Shown: positions 19,401 through 32,537 of the stretch, piece by piece
Layout: every line of letters begins with the position of its first letter
Position numbering within the stretch: the stretch's first letter is position 1
From: Brevipalpus yothersi
Lineage: Eukaryota > Arthropoda > Arachnida > Trombidiformes > Tenuipalpidae
DNA length: 64,000 nucleotides
Direction: 5' to 3'
Assembly: GCA_003956705.1 (NCBI GenBank)
Contig: QZCP01000346.1
Span: forward strand, 1-64,000
Program-made: the position numbers and the translations under genes
The notes under the pieces: model-generated
Told to the model about the DNA's origin: nothing
The model's database searches: none
The model's input: the letters and a program-made list of their open reading frames with translations, nothing else

Positions 19401-22400
19401 AAGTTAAGAGGAGCATAGCAAACTTTGACGATTGAATGATTCTTCGAATTCTTGATTACAGAAGTTTTACACCATTTGAGTGATGATAGATCACCAGGAT
19501 GAATAATTTCCAATCGAACATCACTTGTTGTCTCGATCAGACAGTGAGGATCTTTTTCATACTTCTCTTCAACTTCGATATGATTATATTCACCCCAGCC
19601 AAGATCAGGATCATAGATATTAATTTTGAGTCTCTTTTCCAAAACATGTTTCAAGAGTTGATCTTCCAAACTGATGTCAGTGAAATCAATTCCACGATCA
19701 TGATAGCGATTTGCAATGCACACAAGACGATCACCAGATGGTTCTAATCCTAAACACTTAATGAGGCCAACTATACCTTGATCATATTTTGTATCTGCAA
19801 TCAACCATATTGGAGCTGTTTTGTCTCCTTTTTCTCTGAGAATCATCTTGAGTTCCTCTATCCACTGAAAGTCCATCGGAGAAACGTGAACAATCCTGGG
19901 AACATGTAATAAGTCTGGCTTTTTTCGGAATAAAAGACCTCTCATCGGTAATAATCTCGGTTCTAGTTGCCTATTAGAGACACATATCCAATCTATTTCT
20001 TCCATTGCAGTGATTATATCTCTACTTTTCATGCTATTGGCTTTGAGCGCGCTGATAACTCTTTTGTACTGTGGCGTTGAGCAGATATTCTCAATATCTT
20101 CACTGACACTTTCCCGAAAAACAACAAGCAAAAAGCCACTAGGCTTAATAGCTTGAATTAGATGCTCCATTTTCGAGCGAAAAGATGAAGTATTACCAGA
20201 GAGATTCTTATAGATTACAAGATCAGATTTAGTGATCTCACCAGGAAGAAGAGATTCAGCATCCCATGTGATAAGAGATGCTCGCCCGGATAGTTTCTTT
20301 TTGACTTCTGTATCTGGTTCAGAACTAGCCAATGTGTAGAATATCTTAATAGTTCCCATTGATTGAGATTCAGTGGTATCCGTTACAATATCTATACAAC
20401 AATTCTTCCCATCATTCAGTTCCAAGACATTGGCGGACAGATTGTATTGCCCACTGTAACCCAGATCATTGAGAACAGTGATCATAAATGGCCTCAGGAA
20501 TCGATTCAGTAAGCTATATTTGGAATCTTTGCCTATCAAAATATCTTGAGCAGTTTTTGAAATATCAACTGCTTCTTCATCTCTCTGTACAACACGAATC
20601 AAGTAATTCAATAAACCAAATGCTGGATCTTCCTTGAAGGCAAAATTTTGCCCCAATTTTTCTAGCACGTCTGGCTTCATCAATGGTTCATCACTGAGTT
20701 CCATTTTGCTGTCGATCAAGGCAGCGTATTTTTGGCAGGTTTTGAGATAATTCTCCATTTTCTCTCGAATTTTTGGCTCTACTGTGGCTAGCTCATCAAA
20801 TGGAATGAATTCCTCTCTCTCGATTGAAATTTTTTGCGATCTTCTTATGGCCAATGAAGCTTTCAAGCCTCGCATCCATAGACCATCAGTGCGAATAGTT
20901 CTCGTAATGGGGTCATGATACACATCAAAAATTATGGGACTTTTTTTATCAATCTTTTCAGCATCTTTTCCACCTTTATCACATTGTTTTGATTCAGCTT
21001 CTTCTTGTTTCTTAGCGTCTCCTAGTTTATCTTTTGCAATTGCTTCCGATTTTCCAAGCATTCCCCGCTCATTGACAGAGGCCAAAATTTTCTCCGCGTC
21101 CACCAGTAGAGTTTCGATTCCAGTTGGAACAAACAAACTTCGATTGAATCGATTGGTAAGAAGTGCCAGTTGAAGAATTGAATCACTGAAAGTTATCCAT
21201 GTTTTGAGGAAACCCAGTTCAGGCTCATATATTTTCTCAAATAATGATCCACTTCTGAGTGACAATTGTGATACTTCTTTCCACTCCACCTTACCTTGAT
21301 GGCCATACTGATCAGCTTCCACTAGACACCGGAAACTGGGTCCATAATCGTAACCTCGATTTCTCAGCTCTTTGTAAATATCATCTCTGGATAAATTGAG
21401 ACCGCCAACATCTTTTGATCCAATCGATTGTTTTTCCAAATCTGATAATTGATAATTTTCTTTTGCATCATCAATAATGTTCACCATGAAAATCTTCCCG
21501 TGCGCAATTGGTGAACCACTTTCGGTAATTATAAATGAATTACTGTATGGCATATAGCTAATTCTGAAATCTACTGCTTTGTCAGACAAAACGGTGGCAC
21601 GTATGAATGATACATCTCGAAAAAGAACTTTACTACTTCTTGCATCAATAGCATGGAATCTTGCAACAACATCCCAGGCATGCATCAGCATTCCAGTTGC
21701 TGGAAAGAGAATTCGACCATCTATTTTATGATCAGAGTAAAACCAATCTTCAGCCTTGTTCAAGGCAACTGAGTGTAAGAATGAACTTCGTTTTGTTAGA
21801 TTGTTGAAATGTTCTGGGTATTTGTAAACCTTGTAATCTTTACTGTGGTCAAAACTGATGAGAGAATGAAGACTGGGAGTATCAATTGGAACTGGATAGT
21901 TGACTTTCGGATAAACACAGCTGATATCGACTGGTAAATTCATTGTATACAGTTGACCGATTGATTTTAAGAACTTGTCCACTTTCAAATGATTAGATTC
22001 GACAAAATGAACATCTCTCATGGGTTTGCTAACGATTTGGGATCCAAAATTGATGATAACCGTATTCATTGGAAGACTATCAATTGCTTGATGAAGCAGC
22101 TTCTCGGTAATCTGTTCATGAATGAAAGTCTTGGCCAGAGATGATCTGAGACCATTTCGCTGCTTAGAGCACCAGGCTCGATATTGTTCACTGAATTCCA
22201 GTAAATCACGAGCATTTGATGGTAGCTGTGTTGGGCTATTCATTTTCAACTGAATTGCAGTTTGACTTATGTTTCGATACTGCTTATCAGCTTGAAACTC
22301 GGTATGGTTGATTCCAGGGCTGATCTCTTCGAAAGAAACTTGTCCATGATCAATGAAATGTCCTAACCAATAAGCTGCGTTAATAGCTCTCTTCTCTGTG

Positions 22401-24845
22401 ATCAGTTCTTTGGCGAATGCGTAAGCTAATTGACCTAATGAATTTCCGATAAAACTGTTGATTGATACTTTGATGCTTTTCATCAACTTGATTAATATTA
22501 TTTGACTAGCAATTAGAGCAACAGTCTTCTGACAAGTTGAACTTATAATTGAGCCGTCAAATAATAGTTGGGAAAGATCTATTTCTAATGATTTGGCATG
22601 CTTTGATAGACGATCAAGTGTGTCTGAGAACGCTGGAATCTCCTTGAAGAGTGGATCAAAATCAATTTGATCAAATGGTAGGACTATAGCTATGTTCTGG
22701 ATCTTGAATGACTTATTTTCGGATATGTCAGCTTCGAAGAAAAGATCTTGACTCTTGCTAATAAGATTATAGCCTTTATAGGGCATTGAAGGCGTTTTCG
22801 AATATTGATCGAGCAAATCGAAGAATTCATTCGTCAATAAACACTGGTTATCTTCCAAGAACCTTTGAAGCTGTTGAACACTTTCACGAGTTCGACCACA
22901 AATGGGAACCAATCTTGGTATTTGAGTGATAGTTTTGTGTATTTCAGGTGAACTTTTAACCTGATAACCTCTCAGAATAACATGGGCATTCGAGCCACCA
23001 AAACCAAAGCAATTCAATGAGATGTATTTGCCAGTGAAACGAGTCTTTTCTAGAATAGGTACCATCTTACCATTCACAAGACCCTCAATTCGTGGATTAG
23101 GCCTCTTAAAATGAATGTTTGGCGGAATGTAGCCACTTTGAAACACTATATTGGCTTTGATCATTGCACACATACCGGAAGCACCCTCAGCATGCCCCAT
23201 ATTCGATTTGAGGGATCCAATTTTCACTGGACTCTCAGCTGATCTATGGTGACAGAACACATCGTAGATAGCCTTCATTTCAACAGGATCACCTACCTGT
23301 GTACCTGTTGTGTGGGCTTCCACATACTCCACAGTGGATGGATCGAGACCAACTTCATCATAAGTTTCAGCCATCAATTGACGCTGCATGATTACTGAGG
23401 GAAAAGTGATACCTTGTTCCTTGTAGCCATCTGAATTGCTACGACAATTAACAATAGTAGAATATATTCGTTTGGCTTCATGTTTGAGTTGAAGCATAAC
23501 ACAACAAACAGCTTCACTTCGTCCATAGCCATCAGCTGATTCATCTAAACTTTTGCTTCTACCGGAAGAGGAAATCATCAGAAGATCTCGAAACTTCAAA
23601 GTTACCAGAGGAACTAGACTGATATTGTATCCTGCTACTAGAGCTCGATCACAGACATTTGATTTTAGGGCCACAAAAGCTTCATTAATGGCAGCAAAGC
23701 TCGACCCACACGCTGTGTCAAAGCAGCCAATCGGACCCTTCAAGCCAAAAGCTTGAGAAATTGTTGATGTATAATTTTGTTGATACATTGGCAAATTGTG
23801 AGGATCTGCGTTTATGGCCATAGTAGTGTCCTCAAAGCAAAAGCCGCAAAAGTATCCAGTATTTGTACCATTCAGTTCTTCAACAGCGATACCTGTAATA
23901 ATTGATCTCTTAGTAAGAAAAATTTTCAGGAATATAGAGAGAAGGAGAAAGAAGAGAAAGAGAGAGAAAGAAACAGTTTTGCTACATCAATCATATATTA
24001 ATGCAGCATAAGAGCAGCTGGAAATTGCAAGTTTTATCGATCTCCTCTGAATTATCTCTCATGTATTCATTTAATCAAAGATTGTGGCTTATACATTAGG
24101 AGTTCCATAGATATGTCCTCAATGTTCAAGGTTTCATTGACCACGAAATTCTTGACAATTTTTCACTTTTCATCGACCGTTCTGGTTATAATAAAAATGT
24201 AACACCTACTCTCGGAAAATCAATTAGTCATTCTGGAAAATTCAAGCATGGTACAATCATCATAGTCAGTTGGAACATATTGTGAAGTAATCCACTCACC
24301 AGCGTCTACAATAGCTTCAAATGAGACTTCTAAAAGTTTTCTCAGTTGTGGATCCATGAGATGGGCATCTTTCTGCGAGATCTTGAAAAAATCTGCGTCA
24401 AATTTCTCGAGATTTTCTACCTTTCCACAGTTTTTTGGATAACCATGCATTCCTAGAAAAGAGTATGGAATTTTGAAAAGTTGACTGAAACAAATGATAG
24501 GCTAATTAAGCTCAAGAAGAATTTGAGGAATACAATCGCTTTCATGTGTTTAAAAATTTTTCTGATTCAATAGCTGAAATTATAACAAGATACGTTAGGA
24601 CAAGATACATCTTCCATTTGAATTGTACTTATCAATCGATTGCTCAACTTACCAGCAGGGAAACGATCGTTTGCAGGACTGGTCATATCTATGCCACTGA
24701 ACAGATTTCCAGCGAACTCTTGTATGTTTTCCGATTTTGGAAAACGACCGGACATACCAGAGATGACCACATCTTCTTGGACCCTCCACTTCCGTCGAAC
24801 ATAATTTAATTTCGATCGCCACTCCTCTGGATTCACACTATCCAT
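16457..24845 (-). CDS. Animal-type fatty acid synthase with degenerate acyltransferase domain (2528 aa, 5 exons)
   Basis: Exons 24653-24845, 24300-24452, 19309-23892, 16628-19185, 16457-16555, all phase-consistent. Domains in order: ketosynthase (Cys in DTACGSS near residue 176; EAHTTGT; KSNMGHAEGASG), acyltransferase (GNSLGQ near 599), dehydratase (HKIDGRILFP near 837; FSDSILQ), non-catalytic methyltransferase-like fold (about 1180-1415), enoyl reductase (HAGSGGVG), ketoreductase (GGFGGLG; SSIACARGNPGQSNYG), acyl carrier protein (LGIDSLM, Ser near 2194), thioesterase (GYSYGG near 2339; DGDHNDF in the last exon). Length and order match cytosolic animal FAS, which makes long-chain fatty acids. 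The acyltransferase lacks the Arg and His expected for malonyl transfer (see findings), so this may be a specialised paralogue needing an outside loader or an unusual starter. A charged Lys/Glu-rich insert lies after the dehydratase. Confidence 0.92.
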
Positions 24846-26193
24846 TTCGAATAGCCTTCAACAAAGCGATGAAATGAAAAAATATTTTCTATGTTCAATC
24901 AATATAAGTAGCTGCACAGCAAATAAGGATGAATCGAAAAAAACTTTAATATAGTATCGAATGAATGCTCAGTAACTACACAATCAGAATCAACTCTATT
25001 CTGGCCACATTCTGAACAACTAGCATCATGTTGTTTCTCTTTTTCTCTCTTTCTCTGGAATCTAATTTTCAATCACCGTTTCTAATATTTTCCCATTCTA
25101 TCCAGTTTTCAAGGTGGTGAGACGAAAAATTGTCTCTATCAAACCAATATCAGAGGAAAAAACTTGACCCTCGATACATTGTCGATCTAGTTACTGAGAT
25201 TTCCTAGACGCAAAGGCATACCAACCTATTCGTGATCTTGAGGATACGATCAAAAAGAGGTGGATCTTAACTAGCTAATTTTTATCGTGTTTTATTGAGA
25301 AAAAAACTGATTCTTGCCTAGATGATTAGAGGAGGAATGATCAAACTAATAATCAAGATAAGGTTGAATACCCTGGAGCCGATTTTGATGGTGTAGTGTC
25401 ATCTCGATACAGTTAGTTCAGTCGTCACACCAACTGATCGACAACTGATTAAGAATTGAAGATAGATCATATCATTCCATACCATGGAAGCTAATATCAC
25501 CCTCTATTACTTTCACTCGACTATATAGTCGACAAATGTAATGAAAAATTGCGATAAATTCCCACTCAAATTTGCAATCCGTAGGGCAATCAATTCTATC
25601 AATGTTTTCAAATTCATGATGAAGAACGAGATGGTTCCACAATGCTTCGCAGTATTCTCGATGAACTAGTCGATCAAAGCATATATATATTCCTCGATGC
25701 CTATCTATTCAGCACAATCGATTAGATCAAAATATTATGAACAGTATTTTGTAGATCACCTTTCCAAATAAGAGTATAAATTTGATCTAGCTGGTCCAAA
25801 CAATTGAGTATCATTCTGTACAATTTTCTGTTCATATTGAATAATTTGAAAGAGAAAGCAGTTCATCAAAAAACATTCAATGCCATAGACGATACATCAT
25901 GAAAAATTGAATACTTCGACTGAACTTATCTGATAGCCTCGAGGGGAGCTAGTTCTTGCAAGGAAATAACACCAACTCCTATCAACTTTATTTCGTTCCA
26001 CCTATGAGTAAATTAAGCTTTATCTCCCCACTAAATCTGGTTCTCCAGGAATGTGCCTAAAAAGCAATTTTTTACAGAAAAAACCAGATAGATAGATAAA
26101 TAGAGGGAGAGAGAGATGAAAGAAGAATTTCTAACAGTTTATCAAAAGAGCTTGAGTTGATGCATTGTATTTTCATCTAGTGATGTGTCAAGA
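24846..26193. other. Divergent intergenic region between FAS and P450
   Basis: About 1.35 kb between the synthase start (-) and the second P450 start (+). AT-rich, no coding frame or RNA gene seen. A palindrome-like CGACTATATAGTCG lies near 25518-25531. A short out-of-frame ATG (26183) precedes the P450 start codon and stops after a few codons. Confidence 0.4.
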
Positions 26194-26379
26194 ATGATCG
26201 TTCTTAATGAAATTGGCTCTCTAATTACATCTGGAATTCTAGTACTGACAGCTGCGTTTCTGATTCGCTTTATTTTTGGAAAGTATTCATTCATCCAGAA
26301 AGCATGGAGATTACCATCCCTTCAACCTTATCATTTTTTGGTTGGAAATCTAGTGGCATTCTGGCAGAACAGAGGTGGG

Positions 26380-26413
<34 letters not shown>

Positions 26414-27879
26414 GTGATTTATCAGCTTGCAGGCGAATGTTCGAAAGAAAATTTATCTCATTACAGACGATATTGGAAAATATTTAGTGTCTGAAGCTCA
26501 TCGTGTTGGTAAACAGGGAATCATGACCGCCTGGTTATTCTATCATCCAATGATTTTCGTAACATCATGGAAACACGGCAAGGTTCGTATTGTATAGCTA
26601 TAGTTTTGTTCTCAATATTAATCTATTAATACTTTCTTGGATACAGAAAATATTGGGGAACAAAAAATTTCTTGACCGTGGTTGGCCATCACGAAAGATT
26701 GCCCATGGTTTTGTGGGTTTACCAACTCTCGCTAATGCTGAATGGAAAGCTCGAAGAAATCTGGTTGCACCTTCCTATGTGCCAAGTGTGCTGGATAGCT
26801 TCGTTCCAACAATTTTATATCATACAGAATTGATGTTGAATGATTTATTGGCTACAAAATGTGAGCCAATCAATGCACTACCAATTGTATCGCAACACAT
26901 TATTTCGATTACTCTTGAAACTTCATTGGGACTCAAGAAAGGTGGCGGTGGTGACGTGAGGATCAGATTGAAAGAGGCTCTTATATACTTTCTGGATTCC
27001 CAATTCGATCGAATATTTCGTTTTTACACATGGAATGATCAACTGCTCAAAGTATACCATTGGATCTATGGTATTAGTGATGTTCGGGAAGATGGAAGAA
27101 AATGTGCTCGACAAATCATCGAAGCACGTATTGCCGAAAGGAATACAGAGGCACATGAGAAACGTATGGATTTCAAAAGTGGATCAGGAGTGAGAAATCA
27201 AGCATTCCTGGATAATATGTTGGATAAGTTCATGCAGAATAGTGATGCTAAAAGTGATGGATTGGAAGATCTGATCAATGAATCATTGGTGATCATAGCT
27301 ACCAGTTTCGATACATTAAGAAGCTCGACAATTTGGTTCCTTCATAATATGGCCCACAATCCTGATGTACAACAGAAACTTTACGAAGAGCTTCTGGATT
27401 TTGATGAGAAGAATGAAAATATTACTATTTCCCAGATAAATGAATTGACATACTTGGACCAATGTGTGAAAGAGAATCTTCGAATATATCCACCAGTGGC
27501 TAATATGGTGAGAATGGTTGATGAAAATATTACGCTTGATGATAATACTATCATTCCAAAAGGCATCCTCTCAATCACGTTCATATATTTCATCCATCAT
27601 GACGAAGAGATCTATCCAGAACCGGAAAAATTCAATCCATCTCGCTTTGCACCCGAGAACATTGCCAAAATTCCTCTTGATGCTTACATTCCATTCGGTG
27701 ATGGTCCAAGACGCTGTATTGGTGAACCCATAGCGATTTTGGAAGCGAAAATTATCTTCAGCAATATAATCAAAAAATTTAAAATTGAACCAGTTGAAGC
27801 AAATACAGCGGAGGCACAAATTGATTTTCTCACTAGACCGAAGAAGCAATTGAAATTCAAATTTATTCCTCGAATATGA
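26194..27879 (+). CDS. Cytochrome P450 monooxygenase (509 aa, 3 exons)
   Basis: Exons 26194-26374, 26467-26582 and 26647-27879. The first intron (92 nt) is CT-repeat-rich; an earlier AG would give stops, while the acceptor at 26465-26466 gives DDIGKYLVSEAHRVGKQG. The second intron is 64 nt. ATG at 26194 opens a membrane anchor (about residues 10-28). FLDRGWPSRK and the substrate-recognition region follow; I-helix ATSFDT, K-helix ENLRIYPP, heme loop FGDGPRRCIG with Cys near residue 456. Both introns sit at the same place and phase as in the P450 at 6078. It is the closest relative in the window of the pseudogenes at 58.9-61.8 kb. It is divergent from the synthase gene, so the two could share control. 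Substrate unknown. Confidence 0.9.
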
Positions 27880-28139
27880 GCCACTTGATTCATATCATAC
27901 ATGATTGTTATGTGAATCTGTGTGCATAAAAACTTTTTCTTGACTACTCATTCCAAAAATTTTTCCATGCTGATATGAAATGAATTATTTGCACTATTAT
28001 TCTATACTGAACTGATTCAAATTGATAGATAAAATCATTCATTTTACTTCCGATGTTTTGACATCAACGATACATTTAATATCGAGGAACACAAAAATAC
28101 TTTTCTGACCTTGGAAGGTCATCTTAGATGTGATAGAGC

Positions 28140-28480
28140 GTTAATTTTGATGAGAAAACAATCCTCTTCATGATACAAACATGTTTCTCTGAATCTGATT
28201 GGCAGGGTTTTCCTTATTTATCATGATTACTTTTTCCGTTGCAAGTAATCGTCGATTATCATAGTTCCAATCCTTTATTGATAGCTCCCTAATTGCGCAT
28301 ATGTATAAATGTATCATGTTATGTATCAAAATTATTCCCCTTTCAACGAGATTCACAAATAATCTTCCCTTCATATCTTGACGAGATTTTTTGGGGTGCC
28401 TGATATAAGAAAGATATGGATTATTTTGGCAACTACTGTAGTCAACCTTTGGAACAAAAACTAGGAATCAAGTTCAAAAA
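28140..28480 (-). repeat. Dispersed repeat, copy 1 (inverted relative to copy at 62.8 kb)
   Basis: The reverse complement of this stretch aligns with 62800-63100: shared runs include GAACTTGATTCCTAG, TCTTATATCAGGCAC, AAAGGGGAATAATTTTGATA and GAGCTATCAATA, in the same order with similar spacing. A 68-codon minus frame here is interrupted by stops in the other copy, so a noncoding or decayed element is more likely than a gene. Confidence 0.7.
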
Positions 28481-30112
28481 ACCAGTTGAATCAGTCCGAT
28501 TATCAAACTATAGCCGTGTTCAATAAGATGATACAGATAGCCCTACCTGATTAGATACCAACCATTGTCCACTTACTCGTTAGACTATTATCTCATCAGT
28601 TGGAGCTATCTGTCTCATCCTATTGAAATCGGCTGTAGTTTTTTGGAGGTACTTACTAGAGTATTGGCAACTAACTATTATTTTTGCGATAATTTTTGGC
28701 CATCATTTGATAGATGTTCGCGACTTGATAATTTTTGGCAACGATATCAATGGTAAAAAAGTGGTTGAAGAGTCTGATAGATGAAAATTTTCGTCTATCA
28801 GGCGTGATATCTTGATCAAAAATTATCTCCCGGACGTAATCATGTGGCCAAAAATTATCACGAGAACAGAAAAACTGGGAAAACTAAAAAAATTACCTAT
28901 GAGTGTTGTCTGTCGATTGTTCAAGTAATTGATTCACTTTACCAATAAGTCTACCATCTCCTTAGAGCTACTTTTTGGAATACTAAGAACCTTTGACATT
29001 TGATCCTAGCTACCTGAGATAGATGCTCATCTTAATTCTCATCTCGGACTAACTAGATTTACACAGTACAGCCTTAATCTTTTTGGACAGACTGTATATG
29101 ATGGAGAATCGGTGGGATTCAGGTTTTCTAAAATGATAATTTTTACGACCAATCATCTAGAGATCGTATCCAAGTATGAACATAGAATTCAAAATGGACA
29201 ATCCTACAGATTTTCTGTCTGAATTGATTTTAATATTTGATCTGTGCCCATATTTAATTTCTGATCAAGTTAGTAAGTTTTTTTTCAACCTCTCAGCTCT
29301 TCGAAAATCTCAGAATATCAGAAGAGAAAAATATCAGCTATATGCGGCTCTAAGCTCACTATCACAATGGATCCATGAGCTGCATATAATTTTATACTGT
29401 TATAAGCGCATCTCTACTGGTCAGTTGAAATTAGGCCAAGTATTCGGCTATGAAGCCCACCGGCTTATTTGAGTTGATATTCTCCTTTAAAATCACTTTG
29501 TCGATTTTTTTCATTAGCAAAGAATCAATTTCTCTTTCAAATTGGAAATCAGCGTTCCTCTAGCTTAATTATGATGAGCTTATTCAATCAGATTTCTACT
29601 ATAAATCAGAGCATTTCTTCATTCTATCACAATAACATGGAACTATTAAGAATTGGCGGGAACAGTGCTATCAGTTGGGTTTAATGAGCAACTTTTAACA
29701 TGATACAAAAGTGATTCACATGTTTTCCATTCAAATTTTGGCTTCTTTCAGGTCAAATTATTGTTGTGCTTATGATGAATCTGATATATCTGATTACACG
29801 CAAAACAGGTTACTCAACAAACCATGATCATCATGGAAAAATATACCTTCCAATCCACCATTAATCCTATTCGATCCGATTTTTTTCCTCATCTTATTAT
29901 TCACAATGCAAAACTCATTTAGCATATCATTTCCATTCTTTTTTTCAGATTCCTCTTCTTCTGAATCTTCTTCTTCCTCTCTTTTTTCACACATTTCAAT
30001 TCAATATTCTTGATTTGATTCGTGACTTACAAGAGCCTCCCAAATAGCACTGTGATAAGTGATAAAGAAGCGTGCGCCCGAGAAGAGCGGCTGGAAAGCC
30101 ACAGCCTCGACA

Positions 30113-30184
<72 letters not shown>

Positions 30185-30248
30185 GAAAAATTATTCCTTC
30201 CAAGAACTCGAAAACTGGTAGAATTTCGAGCCTTGTCAACCAGCCTTC

Positions 30249-30310
<62 letters not shown>
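30113..30310. repeat. Head-to-head (GA)n and (CT)n microsatellites
   Basis: A (GA)n tract (about 30113-30180) is followed after 70 bases by a (CT)n tract (about 30251-30310). The two are complementary over about 60 bases and could pair into one long stem. Confidence 0.9.
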
Positions 30311-30311
<1 letters not shown>

Positions 30312-31514
30312 TTTCTCTCTTTTTCGGGTCTCTCTTTCAACCCGTCTCTCTGATGAGTCAATATTCAATGAAAATGATAATAGCATGAGGTTTTTTCGAA
30401 ATTCCAACTCCTCCTCATGATACTGGGACTGGTTTTTTTTCTCTACCTCTCAATACCTCTCAACCCATGATTACGAGAGCTGCCATAACTTGCTGCCCCT
30501 GAGTGAGTGGTGCAAATGAATACACGTGAATGAATGAAGAAACGAGTAAAATGGAATGAGTAAGAGAGGAAAGTGATGTGGTGTGATGTGAGATTCATGT
30601 GAGTAAGATGAGAATGAATGAAAAAAAAACAACCGGATGGAGTGGCTGTAAGTGATGGAGATAAAATTGCACTCCAGAGAGAGTAATTTTATGACTTGGG
30701 TCATCAGCTTGGTGAGCTTAATTTCTGTGGACTTAAAAACCAAAATCACCAGACGAAGAATGACCTCAATTTTGGTTTACATTATCCGTTCAGACCCTTT
30801 CAAATTACACCTTCATTTTCAGATGTGAATTTTGTGGCTTTTTTGCCACCGAAATACACTTTAAGTCATCCAAATCATCATGGTAAGCCAAAATCTCACC
30901 ACTCCATTCCAACTTTCATTTAGCATGGAAGAATTTTAAGATGTCCAGTCAAAAATTGGCCAACTTTGTTCACTATTAAATGTCAAAATTTGGTCCTTTT
31001 TCTCAAAACAATCAACTTTTTTTCATTCCAAGCTAATTTGAGAGTCCAAGCTTACAGTGAAAGAAAAACTTGAAATAACTTTTCCATCTTCTAAAGTAAC
31101 TTTTTCTCTTAATCAACTTCCATCACATCTTGATCGCTTTCTCTCTCACATCCAAACGCTTGATCACCAGCAAAATGATTCTAAAATGATCATGATTCAA
31201 AGTATTTTATGTATTTTGAGTGTTTTTTTCTCTATCACTCTTCCCATCTCTATCTCTCTTTTTCGATTCTCTCTCTTTCGCTTATATAACTTCATCAAAA
31301 CTATTCTTTTTCTCTTCTCTAATGCTATCCGCAACAGGTCACACGCGAACAGCACCAATCGGCCTGATAAAGTTACTACTATTGCTGATGAACACGGCTG
31401 CATGTCGATTTGAGGCCACAAGTAATTCGTGAAATCTTGTCAAAATCTTGGATCCATCTCTCTCTCCATCTATCTATCTCTTTCTCATTAGATGATCTTT
31501 CTCTCCATCTCTTT

Positions 31515-31515
<1 letters not shown>

Positions 31516-31545
<30 letters not shown>
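31516..31545 (+). repeat. (CT)n microsatellite
   Basis: About 30 bases of uninterrupted CT repeat in the tetraspanin upstream region. Confidence 0.9.
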
Positions 31546-31549
<4 letters not shown>

Positions 31550-32022
31550 TTCATCTTGATCATTCACTCTCACCTCAATTCATTCAAGTGAGTGAATGAG
31601 TGAGTGAGAGCTTCCTCTCTCTCTCAATGAATCGAAGCCTCTTATACCAACACCCAAGGCCAGATCTCGGCCATCGTTCTTGTCCGCTGATTACGTTCAC
31701 TACTACAACCATCACCACTACTATTACAAGATCCATTATTTTTTTCTTTTACTTCATACATACATACATGCATACATCCTTCTCTCAAGCCTTTATTGCC
31801 TTCTACCTCACAGGCCGACTGGGAAGGACTGTATCAGTATTAGTATTGCATCTAAACTCGCCAACATGCAAGAGTAAAAGTTTTTCTTCCTCTCCTCCTT
31901 CTTCCTCCTCCCTCCCTCCCTCGGGTTTCCAACAATATTATATTCTACAGAATTTTGGTTGAAAAAAAATATACACAAGCAACCCAACATTATTTGCTCT
32001 CTCTTTCAAGTGTAAAACGCAC

Positions 32023-32024
<2 letters not shown>

Positions 32025-32088
<64 letters not shown>
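32025..32088 (+). repeat. (GA)n microsatellite
   Basis: About 64 bases of uninterrupted GA repeat, 450 bases before the tetraspanin start codon. Confidence 0.95.
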
Positions 32089-32092
<4 letters not shown>

Positions 32093-32537
32093 TACAAAAG
32101 TGAGTCAAATATGAGATTTGAGAGCTCTTCTCTCTCACTCGATCTTCTTGATTACCTGAGTAGAGCGAGGATTCATGATCCCTTCAGCATCACTTGGAAA
32201 CACTGCTACAAGCTAATCTTGTGAATGTGTGTGTTTAGATCAGAATGAAGAAATCAAGATAGTTGCTATCAATTATATATTTTTTTCTCTCCCTCTCTTC
32301 CTTCTCTTGTCTCTTGTTCACTTGATGCGAATAGCATCTAAGGAACGGATATAATTGCTCTACTTGCGATTTGCTAAAGTTTGTGCGTGTTCACTTTCGA
32401 TCTCATCATTATGAATTATTGACTACATATTTCAAATTCGAATTTCTGATAATCTCGAGGTGTATTCACACGTTCCTATGCTGTGGTGAATCGATACCTC
32501 TTCATATCTAGTTCGTGAACTTTTATTCAAGTTTACA

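Larger units (their letters stand above)
27880..32537. other. Intergenic region, repeats and microsatellites only
   Basis: About 4.65 kb with no gene I can support. Holds a dispersed repeat (28140-28480), long (GA)n and (CT)n tracts (30113-30180, 30251-30310, 31516-31545, 32025-32088) and CT/ATCC-rich stretches up to the tetraspanin start. Frames at 29176-29472, 30022-30420 and 31600-31962 show no domain; the second is translated microsatellite. Confidence 0.5.

Noticed and set aside
16457..24845. Bacterial-type or fungal polyketide synthase
   Set aside because: Domain order KS-AT-DH-(MT-like)-ER-KR-ACP-TE, length and spliceosomal introns are those of animal FAS.
29176..29472. 98-codon frame in the 28-32 kb gap
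   Set aside because: No recognisable domain, no paralogue and no splice context; chance frames of this size are expected in 64 kb.
30022..30420. Arg/Glu- and Ser/Leu-repeat proteins
   Set aside because: Translations of (GA)n and (CT)n microsatellites on both strands.
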